From Rhizobacter sp. SG703 (GTDB lineage Bacteria; Pseudomonadota; Gammaproteobacteria; Burkholderiales; Burkholderiaceae_C), in contig NZ_JAAZQK010000006.1 of the NCBI RefSeq assembly GCF_012275445.1, positions 124,001 through 188,000 on the forward strand: DNA of 64,000 nt, given 5' to 3'. Positions 1 to 9,040 of this stretch are shown here, piece after piece (positions within the stretch are counted from its first letter, which is position 1; every line of letters starts with the position of its first letter). A program made the position numbers and the translations under genes. The notes under the pieces were generated by a model. That model did no database searches, had not been told where the DNA came from, and saw only the letters and a program-made list of their open reading frames with translations.

Positions 1-1
1 G

Positions 2-952
2 CTGCTCGCCGGCTGGGCGCTGCCGGCGCACGCCGCGTCGCTGCCGGCGCTGCACGAGGTGTTCCTGGTGTTCGACACCGTCACCGAGCAGATCACGCAG
101 AAGATCGGCGACGCGCTCGGCACGCACGAGATCGAGATGGTCGTCAACGTGCTGTTCTCGGCGCTCGCGCTCGGGCTGTTCGTCTGGAAGTTCAGCGGCT
201 ACGCGCTGCGCGGCTTCGACCTGCTCGACATGATGGCGCTGATGATGACGCTGTTCTTCGTCTACCTGATCCTGAGCGCGTACAAGGCGATCTTCCCGGC
301 CATCTTCGGCGCCGGCCGCTATGTGTCCGACGTGCTGGGCGCCGGCATCTCCGGCCGCGACCCGAAGGTGAGCCTGGCCGAGAACATCTTCGGCATGGTG
401 GTGCAGGTCGACTTCCATTCGTCGTGCGACCTGTTCGACTGCCTGGGGCCCGGGATCATGTCGTGGATCGCGGCGATCTTCGCGTACATCATCGTGATCG
501 CGCTCGGCATCGTCGCGACGCTGGTCGAGCTGTGGACGATGTGGGGCTTCCAGATCGCCTATGCGATCGGCTGGCTCACCGTCCCCTTCCTGCTGTTCGA
601 GCGGCTGTCGTTCCTGTTCGACGGCTGGCTCAAGTTCTTCTTCGGCATGGTGGTCTACGTGATGGTCGCCAAGGTCAACCTGGCGCTGGTGCTGCTCGGG
701 CTGGAGATCATGTTCGGCATTGCGCACGGCGGCGGCATCCCCGATTCGCAGACGGTCGACGTCGACGGCTTCTTCTCGATCGTCGGCATGCTGGTGTTCC
801 TCGCGGTGGGCATCGCGACGCTGTACAGCACCGGCCGCTTCGCGTCGGCCATCGTGCAGAACGCGGCGGGCGGCGGCGTCGGCGACGTGGTGCAGCGGGC
901 GGCCAGCGCCGCCGCCACCGCGGCCGGCGCGGTGATGGCGGTGGCGCTGTGA
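2..952 (+). CDS. VirB6/TrbL-like T4SS inner-membrane protein, copy 1 (5' end outside window)
   Basis: The reading frame is open from base 2 with residues LLAGWALPAHAASLPA, the end of a signal peptide, so the start lies upstream of the window. About six hydrophobic segments follow. The motif 'ERLSFLFDGWLKFFFGM' recurs almost unchanged in the next two genes. VirB6/TrbL proteins are polytopic subunits of the T4SS inner-membrane channel; this assignment rests on topology, the conserved motif and the virB8-B11/virD4 genes further along. The stop overlaps the GTG of the next gene by 4 bases, implying translational coupling. Confidence 0.72.
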   Translation: MLAGWALPAHAASLPALHEVFLVFDTVTEQITQKIGDALGTHEIEMVVNVLFSALALGLFVWKFSGYALRGFDLLDMMALMMTLFFVYLILSAYKAIFPAIFGAGRYVSDVLGAGISGRDPKVSLAENIFGMVVQVDFHSSCDLFDCLGPGIMSWIAAIFAYIIVIALGIVATLVELWTMWGFQIAYAIGWLTVPFLLFERLSFLFDGWLKFFFGMVVYVMVAKVNLALVLLGLEIMFGIAHGGGIPDSQTVDVDGFFSIVGMLVFLAVGIATLYSTGRFASAIVQNAAGGGVGDVVQRAASAAATAAGAVMAVAL

Positions 953-1953
953 AGGCCGCCGGCATCGCCCGGCGGCTGGCCGCGCTCGCGCTGCTGCTGG
1001 CGACGCCGCTCGCGCATGCGGCGCTGAACGATGCGTTCAAGCGCATCGGCCAGTTCGAGGATGCGATCGTCGACCGCGTCAGCGCCGTCGTCTCGGGCGG
1101 CGCGATGCACTACGTCGCGACGCGGCTGTTCTTCGTGCTGGCGCTGGCGCTGTTCGTGCTGAAGTGCACCTCGTGGGCACTGCGCGGCTTCAAGCTCGGC
1201 GAGATGGTCGAGACCGCGGTGCAGATCATGTTCACCGGGTTGATGCTGAGCATGTTCACGACGGTGGTGCCGGCGATCTTCAACGCGGCGCTGTTCGTCG
1301 GCGCGGCGCTGCTGGCCGGCATCATGGGGCTGGGCGGCGGCACCGCGGCGGCGCTCAGCACGCCGGCCTCGCTGGTCGACATGCTGGTCACCTACGGCAC
1401 GCAGATCTCGCCGAACTGCCACCTCGGGTGGAACCCGCTGAACATCCTCGACTGCGTGCGCGGCGGCGCGGTGCAGATCGTCGCGGCGCTCGCGATCTCG
1501 CTGCTGCTGGCCGGGCTGTGCGTCGCGGTGCTGCTGGTCGACGTGTGGGGCTTCTGGCTGTACGGCATCGCGCTCGCGACCGGGCCGGTGCTGCTGCCGT
1601 TCACGCTGTACAAGCGGCTGTCGTTCCTGTTCGAAGGCTGGCTGCGCTTCTTCTTCGGCGCGGTCATCTACCTGATCCTCGCGCGCGTCAACCTCGCGCT
1701 GGTGGTGGTCGCGTTGATGACCTACTGGGGCTCGACCGCGGCCGCGCTGAGCGGCGGCGGCTTCACGCCGCCGACGCTGGCGCCGATCGACGACGTGACG
1801 CAGGTGCTCGGGCTGATGCTGTTCGCCGGCGTCGGCATCTTCACGCTGCTGGCCACCGGCCGCTTCGCGAACGCGGTGGTGGCCGGGGCCGCGGCCGGCG
1901 GCATCAACTTCGGGCAGATGGCGCGCACCGTGACGCGCTGGGTGACGCGGTGA
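949..1953 (+). CDS. VirB6/TrbL-like T4SS inner-membrane protein, copy 2
   Basis: Predicted 334 aa, starting at the GTG that overlaps the previous stop (GTGA). The N-terminus has a clear signal peptide (MKAAGIARRLAALALLLATP...AHA), which decides this start over longer in-frame options. Several membrane segments follow, and the conserved block 'YKRLSFLFEGWLRFFFGA' lies near residue 225. It is paralogous to the genes on both sides but more diverged in the middle, where two cysteines flank a short loop (SPNCHLGWNPLNILDC). Role inferred: T4SS channel subunit. Confidence 0.72.
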   Translation: MKAAGIARRLAALALLLATPLAHAALNDAFKRIGQFEDAIVDRVSAVVSGGAMHYVATRLFFVLALALFVLKCTSWALRGFKLGEMVETAVQIMFTGLMLSMFTTVVPAIFNAALFVGAALLAGIMGLGGGTAAALSTPASLVDMLVTYGTQISPNCHLGWNPLNILDCVRGGAVQIVAALAISLLLAGLCVAVLLVDVWGFWLYGIALATGPVLLPFTLYKRLSFLFEGWLRFFFGAVIYLILARVNLALVVVALMTYWGSTAAALSGGGFTPPTLAPIDDVTQVLGLMLFAGVGIFTLLATGRFANAVVAGAAAGGINFGQMARTVTRWVTR

Positions 1954-2924
1954 AACGGCGGCCGTGGCTGCCATGGCTCGGGGCGGGCGCGCTGCTGCTG
2001 TGCGCCGCGCTGCCGGCGCAGGCCGCGCCGCCGGCCGACATGCCATGGCTGCACGACATCTTCGTCACGCTGCGCGAGGCCGACGACGCGATGACGGCGC
2101 ATGTGTCGGCGGCGCTGACGTCCGAGCGCATCGGCATGGTGGTGCACGTGCTGTTCGCGTCGCTGTCGCTGTTCCTGTTCGTCTGGAAGTTCATCGGCTT
2201 CGCGCTGCGCGGCTTCGACATCGTCGACCTGCTGGAACTGAGCTTCACGGTCGGCTTCGTCTACCTGCTGCTGACCGGCTACCGCGGTCTGATGCCGGCG
2301 ATCGCCGCGGCGACGCGCTTCGTCGGCGACCACCTGGGCGGCAGCATCGCCGGCATCGGCACCGACCGCACGCTCGCCGAGGAGATCTTCACGACGGTGC
2401 TGCAGCTGAGCCTGCACCCGGTGTGCGACGGCCTGATGGACTGCATCACGAACCGGGCCTACGCGATCTTCACGACGATGGTCGCGAGCCTGGCGATCCT
2501 GTTCCTCGGCGCGGTCGCGACGGTGGTGGAGCTGTGGATGCAGTGGTGCTTCGAGATCGCGTTCGGCCTCGGCTGGTTCACGATCCCGTTCCTGCTGTTC
2601 CGCAAGCTGTCGTTCCTGTTCGACGGCTGGCTGAAGCTGTTCTTCAACGTGATGATGTACGACCTGATCGCGAAGGTGACGCTGTCGATGGTGCTGCTCG
2701 GCTTTCGCGCGATGAGCGCCAGCGCGACCGGCTCGATGGGCGCGACGATCGACGTGCACGGCCCCTACGACCTGGTCGCGCTGTTCCTGTTCCTGGTGCT
2801 CGGGATGCTGGCGATGGCCTGCACCGGGCGCTTCGCGACCTCGGTGGTGGCGGGGATGTCGGGCACCGGCGGGCTGCTGCAGGACGTGGCGCGCACCGCC
2901 GCGCGGTCGGCGGGCGGGCGCTGA
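1950..2924 (+). CDS. VirB6/TrbL-like T4SS inner-membrane protein, copy 3
   Basis: Predicted 324 aa, again starting at a GTG inside a GTGA overlap, with a cleavable signal (ending AAPAQAAPPA-like at residue 25). It carries the shared block 'RKLSFLFDGWLKLFFN', a cysteine pair (HPVCDGLMDC) and a C-terminal 'TGRFATSVVAG' segment also found in copies 1 and 2. Three successive VirB6-like paralogs are unusual, because most T4SS loci have one. They may form a hetero-oligomeric channel or have distinct partners. Confidence 0.72.
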   Translation: MKRRPWLPWLGAGALLLCAALPAQAAPPADMPWLHDIFVTLREADDAMTAHVSAALTSERIGMVVHVLFASLSLFLFVWKFIGFALRGFDIVDLLELSFTVGFVYLLLTGYRGLMPAIAAATRFVGDHLGGSIAGIGTDRTLAEEIFTTVLQLSLHPVCDGLMDCITNRAYAIFTTMVASLAILFLGAVATVVELWMQWCFEIAFGLGWFTIPFLLFRKLSFLFDGWLKLFFNVMMYDLIAKVTLSMVLLGFRAMSASATGSMGATIDVHGPYDLVALFLFLVLGMLAMACTGRFATSVVAGMSGTGGLLQDVARTAARSAGGR

Positions 2925-3033
2925 GCGCCGGCGCCGTGCGGGCGGCCACCCAGGCCGGCCGGGCCAGTGCGTGAAGCCGCACGCCGGCGCGGCGCCGGCC
3001 GAGGCAAATCAAGCACTTGGCGACGCGCCGCGC

Positions 3034-3049
3034 TGGCACGCGGCTGGCG
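3034..3049 (+). promoter_or_regulatory. Putative sigma-54 promoter (-24/-12) of the CHAP gene
   Basis: TGGCACG, four bases, then TGGCG. The GG (3035-3036) and GC (3047-3048) are exactly 10 bases apart. The -24 heptamer matches the consensus TGGCACG perfectly, while the -12 box has TGGC in place of TTGC. It lies about 40 bases upstream of the CHAP-protein ATG. Two better matches precede other T4SS genes in this window. Confidence 0.5.
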
Positions 3050-3087
3050 AACGGTCCGGGCATCGACGACCTCTCACAGGAGATCCC

Positions 3088-3900
3088 ATGGCGCTTTCGC
3101 TTGCCCACCGGTTTTTTCAACGATTGGCGCGCATCGTTGCGCTGCTGTCCCTGGCGGCGCTGCCGCAGTTCGCGTCCGCGTTCGCGTGCGGCGCGCCGCC
3201 GTCGGCCTACATCGACGGCCAGCGCGGCGGCTTCACCGACTTCACCGATTCGACCGGCTTCCCGATCTTCAACAAGGAGCACTGCTACGGCAACCCGATC
3301 TTCAGCACCAACGGGCACGACACCTACACCAGCAACCCGTTCAACAACCGCACGATGACCAACAGCGGCTTCGGCTACCAGTGCACCGAGTTCCCGCAGC
3401 GCTACTACATCTTCCGCTTCCACAAGCGGCTGGTGGTGCCGTCGGCGGCCGACCTGTGCACCTTCAACCTGCCGCAGGGCGTGTCGCGCTTCAAGCCCGG
3501 CCAGGGCACGCCGGTGCCGGGCGACATCTTCGTGTTCGGCCGCGGCATGTGCGGCGCGAGCCCGGAGCACGGCCATGTGTCGATCGTCACCAAGGTCTAC
3601 AACCCGGGCTCGATCCAGATCGCGCAGCAGAACATGCGCAGCGAGCGCTCGACCATCGCCAACGTGAAGACCAGCTGCGGCTGCGGCTTCCTGCATGCCG
3701 AGGACAACCTGGCGGCCAACATGCCGTGGACCGACACGCCGAGCGATGCGTGGGACCCCGACAACTTTCCGTGGGACGACCGGCCGATGGACACCAACGG
3801 CGGCAGCCTGATCGGCGACCCGGCGGACATGTGCACCTGCCGGTCGGACGACCCGACGCAGATCTGGCCCTTGTGCTGCAAGTTCCCGAAGGAGAAATGA
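3088..3900 (+). CDS. Secreted CHAP-domain peptidoglycan hydrolase-like protein
   Basis: Predicted 270 aa. An AGGAG ribosome site precedes the ATG, and a signal peptide ends near residue 30 (AALPQFASAFA). The body has a CHAP amidase/peptidase pattern: a candidate nucleophile Cys in 'GYQCTEFPQRYY', the segment 'PGDIFVFG', the histidine in 'HGHVSIVTKV', then 'IQIAQQN'. It is rich in cysteine (CGCGF, MCTC, LCC), suggesting disulfides in the periplasm. CHAP hydrolases commonly replace VirB1 lytic transglycosylases in opening the cell wall for a T4SS. Position after the virB6 genes and a sigma-54-like promoter support that role. Confidence 0.7.
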   Translation: MALSLAHRFFQRLARIVALLSLAALPQFASAFACGAPPSAYIDGQRGGFTDFTDSTGFPIFNKEHCYGNPIFSTNGHDTYTSNPFNNRTMTNSGFGYQCTEFPQRYYIFRFHKRLVVPSAADLCTFNLPQGVSRFKPGQGTPVPGDIFVFGRGMCGASPEHGHVSIVTKVYNPGSIQIAQQNMRSERSTIANVKTSCGCGFLHAEDNLAANMPWTDTPSDAWDPDNFPWDDRPMDTNGGSLIGDPADMCTCRSDDPTQIWPLCCKFPKEK

Positions 3901-4000
3901 CCGCCCCTCGCCCGGTGGGTACACCGGTCGATCCCCCGAGGGGATCCGGGCCGGCTTGGGGCGGCCCGGCGCTCGGCCCGGCGCTCCGTCCGCCTCCCGG

Positions 4001-4978
4001 TCATTCGAAGATGGCGGTCGCCTGCGGCACGCCTTCGCGGACCCAGGCGCGGTACATGCCCTGCGAGTTGAACGGCATCGCGAGGCTGCCGTCGGCGCCG
4101 AGCGCGACCAGGCCGCCGCGACCGCCCAGCGGCTCCAGCGACTGCAGCATCGCGCCCTGCGCCGCCGCGCCGACCGCCTGCCCGAGGTAGCGCATCCGCG
4201 CATGGATGTCGTGCGCCAGGCAGGCGCGGATGAAGTGCTCGCCGCTGCCGGTGCACGACACCGCACAGCTCGCATCGTTCGCATAGACGCCGGCGCCGAC
4301 GAGCGGCGAATCGCCGATGCGGCCCGGCGCCTTGTTCGTCATGCCGCCGGTCGACGTGGCCGCCGCCAGGTGCCCCTGCCGGTCGAGCGCAACCGCGCCG
4401 ACCGTGCCGAACCGCGGCGCGTCGGGCGACAGCGGCACCGGGTCGTCGGCCAGCGCCGCCGCGTCATGGTCGAGCGCCGTCGCACCGGCCGCCTGCATGC
4501 GCAGGCGCCGCCATTGCGCGAGCCGCTGCGGGGTCGAGAAATAGCCGGGATCGACCATCGCCAGGCCGCGCGCTTCGGCAAAGCGATCGGCTCCGTCGGC
4601 CCCCAGCAGCACGCTGCCGCCGTCGCGCAGCAGCTCGCGCGCCGCCTGCACCGGGTTGCGGGTGCGCTGCACGCCGGCCACCGCGCCGGCCGCCAGCGTG
4701 TGGCCGTCCATCACGCCGGCGTCCAGCGCATGGCGGGCATCCGCATCGAACACCGCGCCATGGCCGGCATTGAACAACGGGTTGTCTTCGAGCGCGCACA
4801 CCGCGGCCACCACCGCATCGAGCGCGCTGCCGCCGCGCGCCAGCACCGCCTGCCCGGCCGACAGCGCGGCGCGCAGCCCGGCGTGGTATGGCAGCTCGGC
4901 CTGCCGCATGTCGCGCGCGGGAGCGCGGGCGATGGTGCCGGCACCGCCATGCAGCGCGAGAACGTAGCTCCGCTCCAT
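4001..4978 (-). CDS. iaaA: Isoaspartyl peptidase / plant-type L-asparaginase (Ntn hydrolase)
   Basis: Predicted 325 aa. The N-terminal 'LALHGGAGTI', the 'NPLFNAGHGAVF' block, and the autoprocessing site with the new N-terminal threonine in 'RFGTVGAVALD' identify the IaaA/EcAIII family. The later 'STGGMTNKAPGRIGDSPLVGAG' is the substrate and metal loop. The enzyme cleaves beta-aspartyl dipeptides and asparagine after self-cleavage into two chains. It starts 2 bases after the stop of the ABC ATPase gene and so is the last gene of the aap operon, consistent with breaking down an imported amide or isopeptide. Confidence 0.88.
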   Translation of the reverse strand: MERSYVLALHGGAGTIARAPARDMRQAELPYHAGLRAALSAGQAVLARGGSALDAVVAAVCALEDNPLFNAGHGAVFDADARHALDAGVMDGHTLAAGAVAGVQRTRNPVQAARELLRDGGSVLLGADGADRFAEARGLAMVDPGYFSTPQRLAQWRRLRMQAAGATALDHDAAALADDPVPLSPDAPRFGTVGAVALDRQGHLAAATSTGGMTNKAPGRIGDSPLVGAGVYANDASCAVSCTGSGEHFIRACLAHDIHARMRYLGQAVGAAAQGAMLQSLEPLGGRGGLVALGADGSLAMPFNSQGMYRAWVREGVPQATAIFE

Positions 4979-4980
4979 GC

Positions 4981-5724
4981 TCAGTGCGCCATCAGCTGGC
5001 CGAGGAAGGCGCGCGTGCGCTCGTTCTGCGGCTGGTCGAAGAAACGCGCGGTCGGCTGCAGCTCGACGATGCGCCCGGCTTCCATGAAGGCGACGCGGTC
5101 GGCCACCCGCCGCGCAAAGCCCATCTCGTGCGTGACGACGATCATCGTCATGCCGTCGCGCGCCAGCGCCTGCATCGTCTCGAGCACCTCGCCGACCATC
5201 TCGGGGTCCAGCGCCGAGGTCGGCTCGTCGAACAGCATCAGCCGCGGCTTCAGCGCCAGCGCCCGCGCGATCGCGACGCGCTGCTGCTGCCCGCCCGACA
5301 GCTGGCCGGGGAACTTGTCCGCCTGCTCGGCGATGCGCACCCGCGCGAGCAGGGCCTGCGCCTGCGCCCGCGAGGTCGACGCCGCCTCGCGCTGCACCAG
5401 CTGCGGCGCGAGCATCACGTTGTCGATCACGCTCAGGTGCGGGAACAGGTTGAACTGCTGGAACACCATGCCGATGCCCAGCCGTGCGCGCGCCGCGTCG
5501 CGCGAATCGTCGAGCAGCGTGCCGTCGAACACGATGCGGCCGCGCTCGGGCCGCTCGATCGCGTTGATGCAGCGGATCAGCGTCGACTTGCCCGAGCCGG
5601 ACGGGCCGCAGACCACGAGCTTCTCGCCCTCGGCCATCTGCAGGTCGCAACCGGCCAGCGCATGGAACGCGCCGAACCATTTGTGGAGGCCCGAGATCTC
5701 GAGCAGCGGAGTGGATGCAGTCAT
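4981..5724 (-). CDS. aapP: Polar amino-acid ABC transporter ATP-binding protein
   Basis: Predicted 247 aa, the usual GlnQ/AapP length. It has Walker A GPSGSGKST, Q-loop 'FQQFNLFPHLSV', signature LSGGQQQR, Walker B LMLFDEPTSALDPE and the H-loop histidine in 'VTHEMGFARRVADR'. It is the cytoplasmic motor for the two permeases encoded just upstream; the gap to aapM is 5 bases. Confidence 0.92.
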   Translation of the reverse strand: MTASTPLLEISGLHKWFGAFHALAGCDLQMAEGEKLVVCGPSGSGKSTLIRCINAIERPERGRIVFDGTLLDDSRDAARARLGIGMVFQQFNLFPHLSVIDNVMLAPQLVQREAASTSRAQAQALLARVRIAEQADKFPGQLSGGQQQRVAIARALALKPRLMLFDEPTSALDPEMVGEVLETMQALARDGMTMIVVTHEMGFARRVADRVAFMEAGRIVELQPTARFFDQPQNERTRAFLGQLMAH

Positions 5725-5729
5725 CAGGT

Positions 5730-6800
5730 TCACCTCACGGCATGGCGGCGGTCGAGCCAGCGGCCGTACTGCGCGATCGACAGGCCGATCAGCAGGTACA
5801 CCGCACCGACCATCGCGTACATCTCGACGAAGAAGGGTTGCCACTGCGGATCGCCCATCGCCAGCCGCAGCGTGCCGGTCAGGTCGTAGACGTTGACGAT
5901 CGCGACCAGCGACGTGTCTTTCACCGCGCCGATGAAGTGGCTCATGGTCGGTGCGATCGTCACCCGCAGCGCCTGCGGCAGCACGATGTGGCGCAGCCGC
6001 TGCCAGCGCGACAGCCCGAGCGCATGCGCCGCCTCCAGCTGGCCGCGCGGCACCGCCTGCAGCCCGCCGCGGAAGATCTCGGCCAGGTAGGCGGCGCCGA
6101 ACAGCGTCAGGCAGGCGGCGATGCGCAGCATCGGGTCGAGCCGCCAGGCCGGCGGCAGCAGCAGCGGCAGCACGAAGGCGCCGAAGAACAGCAGCGTGAT
6201 CAGCGGCACGCCGCGCACGGCCTCGATGTACGCGCCGCACAGCCAGCGCAGCAGCGGCAGCGGCGAACGCCGGCCGAGCGCCAGCCCGATGCCCAGCGGC
6301 ACCCCCAGCAGGCAGCCGGTGACGGCCAGCAGCAGCGTCAGCGGCAGCCCGCCCCACAGGTCGCTGCCGACCGGTGCGAGCCCGGCCACGCCGCCGGCCA
6401 TCAGCACGCCGAACAGCAGCAACGTGGCGGCCAGCAGCGCGACACCGACACGGCCGAACAGCCGCGGGTGCGCCGCACCGCACACGCCGGCCAGCAGCAG
6501 CGCGCTGCCGAGCACCGGCCGCCACTGCTCGCCGGGCGGGAAGCGGCCCAGCAGCACCAGCCGCGCCTTCTCGCTGACCACGCCCCAGCACGCACCGGCG
6601 ACGGCACGGCAGGCTTCGGGGTCGGGCTGCACGACGGCATCGAGCACCGCCCAGCGCAGCAGCTGCCAAGCGCCCCAGCCCAGCACGAGCAGCAGCGCGG
6701 TCGACACCAGTGCCGACGGCAGGTCGGAGAACAGCGCGCTGCGCAGCCGCTGCAGTACCGAGGCCTGCGCCGGGCGATCGAGATCGAGGGTCGCGTCCAT
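5730..6800 (-). CDS. aapM: Amino-acid ABC transporter permease, AapM type
   Basis: Predicted 356 aa with several membrane segments. The C-terminal half holds the HisM/AapM permease signature 'EIFRGGLQAVPRGQLEAAHALGLSRWQRLRHIVLPQALRV', which contains the EAA loop contacting the ATPase. The first half is longer than in HisM-type permeases, as expected for AapM/BztC. Its start abuts the stop of aapQ, and it would pair with AapQ as a heterodimer in the inner membrane. Confidence 0.88.
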   Translation of the reverse strand: MDATLDLDRPAQASVLQRLRSALFSDLPSALVSTALLLVLGWGAWQLLRWAVLDAVVQPDPEACRAVAGACWGVVSEKARLVLLGRFPPGEQWRPVLGSALLLAGVCGAAHPRLFGRVGVALLAATLLLFGVLMAGGVAGLAPVGSDLWGGLPLTLLLAVTGCLLGVPLGIGLALGRRSPLPLLRWLCGAYIEAVRGVPLITLLFFGAFVLPLLLPPAWRLDPMLRIAACLTLFGAAYLAEIFRGGLQAVPRGQLEAAHALGLSRWQRLRHIVLPQALRVTIAPTMSHFIGAVKDTSLVAIVNVYDLTGTLRLAMGDPQWQPFFVEMYAMVGAVYLLIGLSIAQYGRWLDRRHAVR

Positions 6801-7973
6801 CTAGCGCTCCTTGAGTTGCACGACAGCATTGACCGCGCCCATCGCCAGCGCGATCAACAGGTTCAGCAGCAGGTAGACCGACGCGATGATCGCGATGCAT
6901 TCGATCGCCTGGCCGTTCTGGTTCAGCGAGGTGGTCGCGACCGAGACCAGGTCGGGGTAGCCGATCGCGACCGCGAGCGACGAGTTCTTGACGGTGTTCA
7001 TCACCAGGCTCGCGAATGGCGGCACGATGACCCGCAGCGCCTGCGGCACGATGACGCGGCGCAGCGTCTGCGCGCGGGTCAGCCCGAGCGCCTGCGCCGC
7101 CTCCCACTGGCCGCGCGGCACCGCCTGCAGCCCGGCGCGCACGACCTCGGCGCCATAGGCGCCGGCGTACACCGTCAGCGCACCGACCAGCGCCAGCCAC
7201 TCGGGGCTGAGCGTCGCGCCGCCGGTCACGCCGAAGCTGCCGAGCACCGGCCGGTCCCAGCTGCCGGGCTGCAGCAGCCACAGCGCGGCGACCAGCACCG
7301 GCGCCAGCGGCCAGGCCGCGGCGCGCCGGCCGAGCAGCCGCCAGGTCGTCCACGGCAGCAGCAGGCTCAGCGCGAGCAGGCCGGCCGCCAGCAGCGCATC
7401 GAGCTGCGGCACCGCCACCGCGAGCCCGCCCTTGCTGAGGAAGACCAGGCCGCTCCACTGCATCGGCGCCTCGGGCGCCGGCAGCAGCATCGTCAGCGCG
7501 AAGTACCACAGCAGCACCTGCACCAGCAGCGGCACGTTGCGCACCAGGTCGACGTAGGCGATCGCGCTCCAGCGCAGCAGCGCGTGCCGGCTGAGCTGCG
7601 CGATGCCGACCGCGAAGCCGAGCACGCTGACCAGCAGTACCGCCGGCAGCGCGGCGCGCAGCGTGTTGGCGATGCCGGCCGCGAACGCGCGGGCATAGGT
7701 GTCGCCGGCGTCGTAGGGCACCAGGCCTTCGGAGATCGCGAAGCCGGCGCTGTCGTCGAGGAAGCCGAAGCCCGACGCGACGTGCCGCGCAGCCAGGTTC
7801 TGCGCCGCGTTGTGCGCCAGCCAGCCGCCGAGCGCCAGCACGGCCAGCAGCGCGACGACCTGCAGCGCCAGGGCCTGCCAACGCAGCGGCGCGCGCGGCG
7901 CGTCATCCGCCGGCACGGCGCTCGCTTCGGGCGCGGCCATCAGGGGTCCCAGGGGTGGGAAGGTGGCGGACAT
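6801..7973 (-). CDS. aapQ: Amino-acid ABC transporter permease, AapQ type
   Basis: Predicted 390 aa. The region 'ASGFGFLDDSAGFAISEGLVPYD' followed by 'YARAFAAGIANTL' is typical of AapQ/BztB. The EAA loop is 'VVRAGLQAVPRGQWEAAQALGLTRAQTLRRVIVPQALR'. It has an N-terminal membrane anchor after a 30-residue cytoplasmic tail. The start was set at MSATFPPLG, 8 bases after the binding-protein gene. Confidence 0.88.
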   Translation of the reverse strand: MSATFPPLGPLMAAPEASAVPADDAPRAPLRWQALALQVVALLAVLALGGWLAHNAAQNLAARHVASGFGFLDDSAGFAISEGLVPYDAGDTYARAFAAGIANTLRAALPAVLLVSVLGFAVGIAQLSRHALLRWSAIAYVDLVRNVPLLVQVLLWYFALTMLLPAPEAPMQWSGLVFLSKGGLAVAVPQLDALLAAGLLALSLLLPWTTWRLLGRRAAAWPLAPVLVAALWLLQPGSWDRPVLGSFGVTGGATLSPEWLALVGALTVYAGAYGAEVVRAGLQAVPRGQWEAAQALGLTRAQTLRRVIVPQALRVIVPPFASLVMNTVKNSSLAVAIGYPDLVSVATTSLNQNGQAIECIAIIASVYLLLNLLIALAMGAVNAVVQLKER

Positions 7974-7981
7974 CGCGACCC

Positions 7982-9040
7982 TCAGCGCAGCGGCGGCGAC
8001 ATCAGCAGGCCGCCTTGCGTCCACAGGCTGTTGCGCCCGCGCGGCAGCTTGACCGGCGAGCGCGCGCCGAGGTTGCGCTCGAAGCTCTCGCCGAAGTTGC
8101 CGACCTGCTTGACGATGCGGTAGCTCCAGTCCTTGTCGAGCCCGAGGAAGCGGCCGAGGTCGTCGCCGCTGCCGGCGAAGCGGCGGATCGCCGGGTCGCT
8201 GCTCGACGCCTTCAGCCCGTCGATGTTGGCCGACGTGATCGCGAGCTCCTCGGCTTCGATCATCGCGTTCAGCGTCCATTTCGCGATCGCGAACCATTCG
8301 TCGTCGCCGCGCCGTACCGCCGGGCCGACCGGCTCCTTCGAGACCAGCTCGGGCAGGATCACGTAGTCGTCCGGGTTCTTCAGGTGCGTGGCCTTCAGCA
8401 CCGCGAGCGCGCCGCTGTCGCCGGTGAAGGCCTGGCAGCGGCCGCTCGCGAAGGCCTGCTGCGCCGCTTCGGCCTGGTCGAACACGACCGCCTTGTACGG
8501 GATCTTGTGCGCGCGGAAATAGTCGGCCAGGTTCTTCTCGGTGGTGGTGCCGGCGTCGACGCAGATGGTGGCGCCGCCCAGCTGCTTCACGCTCGCGAGG
8601 CCGGGCTTCTTCTTCGCGATGAAAGCCTGGCCGTCGTAGAAGTTGATGCCGACCCAGGCGAGGCCGAGCGACGCGTCGCGGGTGAAGGTCCAGGTGGTGT
8701 TGCGCGACAGCACGTCGATCTCGCCGCTCTGCAGCGCGGTGATGCGCGTCTGCCCGCTGGTCGGCACGTACTTCACCTTCGCGGCGTCGCCGAGCACCGC
8801 GGCCGCCAGCGCCCGGCAGTAGTCGATGTCGAGCCCGCTCCATTGGCCGCTGCCGTCGGCCAGCGCGAAACCGGCGCGGCCGGTGTGCACGCCGCAGGCG
8901 ACGACGCCTTTCTGCTTGATGCCGTCGAGCACCTTGCCGGCCTGCGCGGCCATCGGCAGCGCGAGGCCGGCGCAGAGCGTGGCACGGCGGAGGACCAGGG
9001 ACACCATCGGCGACACGAATGGGGCGGCGTACTGCTTCAT
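7982..9040 (-). CDS. aapJ: Amino-acid ABC transporter periplasmic binding protein, AapJ type
   Basis: Predicted 352 aa with a signal peptide (residues 1-34, ending AAQAGK). The mature protein follows the SBP_bac_3 pattern: 'KVLDGIKQKGVVACGV', 'GLDIDYCRALAAAVLGD', 'LQSGEIDVLSRNTTWT'. It would capture polar amino acids, perhaps Asn/Asp/Gln/Glu, for AapQMP. It is the first transporter gene of the operon, and its ATG overlaps the stop of the RpiR regulator by 4 bases. Substrate is inferred only. Confidence 0.88.
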   Translation of the reverse strand: MKQYAAPFVSPMVSLVLRRATLCAGLALPMAAQAGKVLDGIKQKGVVACGVHTGRAGFALADGSGQWSGLDIDYCRALAAAVLGDAAKVKYVPTSGQTRITALQSGEIDVLSRNTTWTFTRDASLGLAWVGINFYDGQAFIAKKKPGLASVKQLGGATICVDAGTTTEKNLADYFRAHKIPYKAVVFDQAEAAQQAFASGRCQAFTGDSGALAVLKATHLKNPDDYVILPELVSKEPVGPAVRRGDDEWFAIAKWTLNAMIEAEELAITSANIDGLKASSSDPAIRRFAGSGDDLGRFLGLDKDWSYRIVKQVGNFGESFERNLGARSPVKLPRGRNSLWTQGGLLMSPPLR

